Origin: Nemertoderma westbladi
Lineage: Eukaryota; Xenacoelomorpha; Nemertodermatida; Nemertodermatidae
Reading direction: 5' to 3'
DNA length: 35,477 nucleotides
Assembly (NCBI GenBank): GCA_032718475.1
Contig: JAUCBJ010005201.1
Span: 1 to 35,477, forward strand
Positions 32,044-35,477 of the stretch are shown here, piece after piece. How positions within the stretch are numbered: the stretch's first letter is position 1; every line of letters begins with the position of its first letter. The notes under the pieces are model-generated. The model worked only from the letters and a program-made list of their open reading frames with translations, was not told the DNA's origin and did not search any database. A program made the translations under genes and the position numbers.

Positions 32044-32444
32044 CTACTACTACTACTAGGATCGGCATGCTGCATTGCAGCTGCATTTTTAAGAATGCTG
32101 TGCCGGCTTGTCAACAAAATTGCACCGCCACAACTCCCTATCACCCATGACATTTGCTAGATCATCCGCATCTTCAAGGCCAGTGTCCTTTAAGATGCGT
32201 CTCAAGAAAGTCATGGGCTGTCCACCATGCTTATTCACTCCATGAGGCTGCCAAACTACAAGATTATGCACTGGCTGGTCCTCACGGCGAAAGCAATGTC
32301 CTGCAAACCGGAGGCGATTTTGTTCTAGTGTCAAGCTTGGGGGAACCAATGAGACACCTCCAATGTTATATAGTATCTGGTTGGAGATGTGTGCATTGTA
32401 CTTGACACAATGAACCAACACTCAAACTCAAACCTTGACACAAT
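32044..32444 (-). mobile_element. 5'-truncated LINE with 12-bp target duplication
   Basis: AGAAGTAGTCTA occurs exactly at 32032-32043 and 32445-32456, bounding the insert. In minus orientation it carries the end of a reverse transcriptase ORF and finishes in a (TAG)n tail (about 32058-32044), as many RTE/CR1-like LINEs do. Truncation at the 5' end is the normal result of target-primed integration. Confidence 0.85.
32089..32421 (-). pseudogene. LINE ORF2 C-terminal fragment
   Basis: The 110-residue frame contains RLRFAGHCFRREDQPVHNLV, then a GxPMTFLRRILKDTG segment and a DRELWR-type end. This is the domain that follows the reverse transcriptase in many LINE ORF2 proteins. The catalytic reverse transcriptase and endonuclease are missing, and an upstream stop closes the frame. 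The usual basic GRP motif reads GGQP here. It is a dead fragment. Confidence 0.8.
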
Positions 32445-32627
32445 AGAAGTAGTCTAACTCAGACCTTATATGAAACCTGGAGGGCAGGAGTGTTATAATG
32501 CTTTAGGGTGATAGTAGGGGGGAAGCATAGAAATATGTATTTGTACTAAGAATCATTCCCAGTTAACTAATCTTTGAGTTTATGCATGTAAAGTCCCGTC
32601 CGTACTTTACAACAAATTTCAAAAAAT

Positions 32628-32968
32628 TTAGCGGACATGTGTCTTCTAACTCAATATATTGAGTTAGCGGGCATGTGTCTTCTACTGTAACTCTATATAT
32701 TGAGTTAGCGGACATGTGTCTTCTACTGTAACTCAATATATTGAGTTAGCGAGCATGTGTCTTCTAAATCAATATATTGAGTTAGCGGACATGTGTCTTC
32801 TAACTCAATATATTGAGTTAGTGAGCATGTGTCTTCTAACTCAATATATTGAGATAGCGGACATGTGTCTTCTAAATCAATATATTGAGTTAGCGGACAT
32901 GTGTCTTCTAACTCAATATATCGAGTTAGCGGACATGTGTCTTCTAACTCAATATATTGAGTTAGCGA
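32628..32968. repeat. 36-bp palindromic satellite, about 9 units
   Basis: Each unit reads GCGGACATGTGTCTTCTA followed by ACTCAATATATTGAGTTA. The second half holds the perfect 18-bp palindrome AACTCAATATATTGAGTT. Two units are 42 bp because of an inserted CTGTAA. As 36 is a multiple of three, one frame stays open with a 12-residue repeat, but it is not a credible protein. Confidence 0.93.
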
Positions 32969-33781
32969 ACCCGGACATATACTGTATCTACAATATATAT
33001 CTAAAAAAAAATGAGGATATCATGTCCTCTTAGGTGCGCAGAAAGTTTGCATACTGAAAACTTCAAAATTCGTAAACTGGACACACTCATGTAATGTATG
33101 CCTATTGGCTTCCGATTATACTAATGTTATTGCTGACACAATTAGGCTAAACGTTTTACATATTTTGTGATGTTTTGTTGTAAATTTTCTAACATTACAT
33201 ACTGTACTGTAGGGGGTCACAGTTATAGCAATACTAAGGTATGTGCTATCACTAACATACCTCTCATTTTCCTCTATGATTCTAATGTCGTTAACGTTCG
33301 TTTGAAAGAACTTAATAACAATGTTGCTATCAGAAACTCTTGGGGGTGTGAGAACCAACTGTCTACAGTAGTAGTCTATGGGGACTAGTCGCTGTTCGGC
33401 AACGGAACGGACGTGACTTCTACCGAACAGCTTTTTACCTGAATAAAGATCGGATGAAATAATTATTTAAAACCGAAACTTTATCAATCTGTGTTCCTGT
33501 AAATATACTGTACAGTAATTTTATACATCGCGGCGCTTAAACAATAAGTTTTCATATCGATTGCTACAAAATCCTTTCTCCATTCAAGCAATCCAAGCAA
33601 AACACACTTTGGAATGTGATAATTGCATGAGGATCAGAACATTACTTAAAGGTGCCAATTTTACTGCACATGAGTGATATATAACATGCCTATCGGCCTA
33701 ATAGTCCGTGGAAGTGGCACGGGACGCAGCAAACTTCGCCCGCGAGCAATCTGTGCCCTCAAAATGAGTATTAACAACCTC
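32969..33781. other. Intergenic with one strong hairpin
   Basis: GCTGTTCGG (33391-33399) pairs exactly with 33423-33431 around a 23-nt loop. No gene is recognised in this stretch. Confidence 0.45.
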
Positions 33782-33880
33782 GTTTATTGTTTTGGTTAGA
33801 AAAATTCGTCTCTGTAACCCATCGTGTCTGTAACCTTCTCCTTTCCCACAATCGGGTGAGGGTTGGACGCGGGCGAATAT
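33782..33880 (-). mobile_element. Poly-G MITE fragment
   Basis: In minus orientation this contains the family core (GTTTATTGTTTTGGTTAGAA, TGTAACC twice, CTCCTTTCCC) and then GGACGCGGGCGAATATTG, similar to the family's end region. The homopolymer ends are absent. Confidence 0.55.
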
Positions 33881-34602
33881 TGCACCAAACCAGTGCTACC
33901 GGTATTTTATGAAAAATGATATCTATTAAAATCGTCAGTATGCTATCTGGATCTACTCGTTAAGTAAATGGAGTAGTGCCCCCCAAAGCGTCCGCCTTGG
34001 AGGTAATTCCAATTAAAGTTTTTTTTTAACCAATAATTAATTAACCCCCGTTAGATATGAAGCCAGCGGAAGTAGGCCTACTGTAATTATCTTACATCCA
34101 CTGTACTGTAAATCCATTTGTGAATAATTTTGAGTTAATTGTAATAATTGAGGTTCTTCATTTCCGCCCGTGTCACAAATTATTTAAATCTACGGATGCA
34201 GTTCCAACTCACACCTCTGTAATACACCTATTCTCGAGAATGGCTAGGGAATAGCTCCTATATAAAATATCTCCGGAGCTCCTGACAGGCATCTCAAAAC
34301 TTCCGCTCGAATTTAATCAATTTTATCTCCCGGTGCGGAATCAATATTTCCAGTAAACAGTATCGGGGCGAGAACGCGCATCAGTAAGTTATATGACGCC
34401 CGACACATTTGTTTCAATAGTCCTTAGTGACGTTAGGTAGCTGGTTAGCAATATTTGTCAATAATCATGCAAGATCCTGGCGCATATAAATTTTCTGATT
34501 GACATGGGATCGATTGGTGCAACATTCCCGAACGGAACACTAAATGTTATCCTAGGCGGCCAGCCGCTCATGAATAATATTGAACACATTGTTACTACTA
34601 TC
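33881..34602. other. Intergenic, no gene recognised
   Basis: No reading frame, RNA gene or repeat could be supported, apart from the left target copy of the next element at 34595-34602. Confidence 0.4.
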
Positions 34603-34842
34603 GAAACGGGGGAGGTGGGGGGGGGGGGGGGGGGGGGGGGGGTGGTGACGCATATCCCATCTCGGAAAATTAACAATGTTAAATATCAATTAGGGAAAGG
34701 AACAGGCATGTCATTCTAACCAATTTTATTTTTGCTGCTAATCAGCTGTTATTTGCGCCGATTTTGCCCTGGAGGGAGAGATTTCCATTTTGACCGCGTC
34801 GAATGTCCAACAACCACCCCCCCCCCCCCCCCCTCCCATCTG
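34603..34842. mobile_element. Poly-G/poly-C-ended hAT-like MITE, copy 3
   Basis: Flanks CTACTATC (34595-34602) and ATACTATC (34843-34850) are an 8-bp duplication with one mismatch. A run of 26 G (34617-34642) opens the element and 17 C (34817-34833) closes it, followed by CCCATCTG as in copy 2. The interior shares TTAGGGAAAGGA, TTTTATTTTTG and AATCAGCTGTTATTTGCG, but has lost AACCAAAACAATAAAC. Confidence 0.78.
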
Positions 34843-34850
34843 ATACTATC

Positions 34851-35477
34851 ATACACTATGATAAAGATACCATGTTAAAAAAAACATTTTCTAAAAAATA
34901 ACTGCTTTATTATGCAAACATTACTGCAGGTAGCATTTTCAATTCCCTCAGAAATCAAGATATTTTGGTAAACCTAGTGTTCAACCGCAATCTCGGTCAA
35001 TAATGGAATCTGACGAGGATTTCTATAATCCCGACAGATAAATAGGGAATTTATATTCTGATATTTTTTGAATATTGAGGACCCTTAGCAGGTCTACAAA
35101 AATTATATTAAATATATTGCATTGGTACTGTATGTAAGTTAACTTACGTCGCCTCTGTAAACTTAGTAAAAAAAAAATGAAAAAAAATTTTGCTTTCTTT
35201 TTTTACTATTTTTTCTTATTGATCTGTCTTTTCTTTTGTAACAAACGCTTATAAATAAAATAATATTATCTGTAATATCTGAATTTCTTTGAGAAATAGT
35301 TGAGATGTTGGCGTTCTAAAGTTGCATGTTTCTGCTTCTGCCCGAAGCTGGTTTAATTTGTATTCTATTTAACAATTACACTACAACATTAACATTCTAA
35401 AAATTACACATAGTCTATACGTAATAATATATAGGTAAAAGGGGGCATTGGATTTATTCACATAATATTATAATGAG
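34851..35477. other. Intergenic, no gene recognised
   Basis: AT-rich with poly-A and poly-T tracts near 35168-35215. No gene is seen before the window ends. Confidence 0.4.

Larger units (their letters stand above)
31863..32625. repeat. About 196-bp tandem duplication interrupted by a LINE
   Basis: GGAGTGTTATAAT at 31878 and 32487, and TTTATGCATGTAAAGTCCC at 31971 and 32579, mark two direct copies 608-609 bp apart. Subtracting the LINE and one target copy (413 bp) gives an original spacing of about 196 bp. GAATCATTCC is also shared. Confidence 0.7.

Noticed and set aside
32716-33033. 105-residue protein of 12-residue repeats
   Set aside because: The frame stays open only because the 36-bp DNA repeat is a multiple of three. 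There is no start context or homology.

Overview
This window looks like nuclear DNA from an animal with motile cilia, most likely a marine invertebrate. The evidence is an axonemal central-pair gene (CFAP54), an axonemal dynein assembly gene (WDR92/DNAAF10), an EMI-type APC/C inhibitor, many short non-autonomous DNA transposons, LINE and SINE debris, and minisatellites. A deuterostome such as a tunicate is a reasonable guess, but I cannot fix the lineage from the sequence alone. The intergenic DNA is AT-rich and studded with G or C homopolymer runs of 17-26 bases.

Layout. 1-1280: short degenerate tandem repeats and unassigned DNA. 1281-1570: hAT-type MITE with a perfect 8-bp target duplication. 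1651-5882: 37-bp satellite of about 114 units with multi-unit higher-order structure and an inverted unit at its left edge. 6200-8520: MITEs, including two copies of a family that ends in poly-G/poly-C. 9170-10060: minisatellite with a period of 103-110 bp. 10473-20141 (-): CFAP54, a complete 3222-residue protein in one exon, with a perfect palindromic RFX X-box 470 bp upstream of its ATG. 20745-21323: two adjacent inverted-repeat elements. 23207-24001 (-): compact EMI1/EMI2 homologue. 24970-27690: tRNA-derived SINE, LINE 3' end, MITE fragments, and a palindrome with 125-bp arms. 28207-29289 (+): WDR92/DNAAF10, also single-exon. 30660-31821: TIR element with TA target sites and six symmetrical subterminal motifs. 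32044-32444 (-): 5'-truncated LINE inside a 12-bp target duplication, followed by a 36-bp palindromic satellite. 34603-34842: third poly-G/poly-C MITE.

How the genes relate. CFAP54 builds the C1d projection of the central apparatus and WDR92 helps assemble axonemal dyneins, so both serve ciliary or flagellar motility. The EMI protein between them restrains the APC/C and contains its whole regulatory kit in 264 residues. All three are uninterrupted by introns, which is unusual for animal orthologues, above all for a 9.7-kb CFAP54. No operon logic is evident; the genes are 3-4 kb apart and not all on the same strand.
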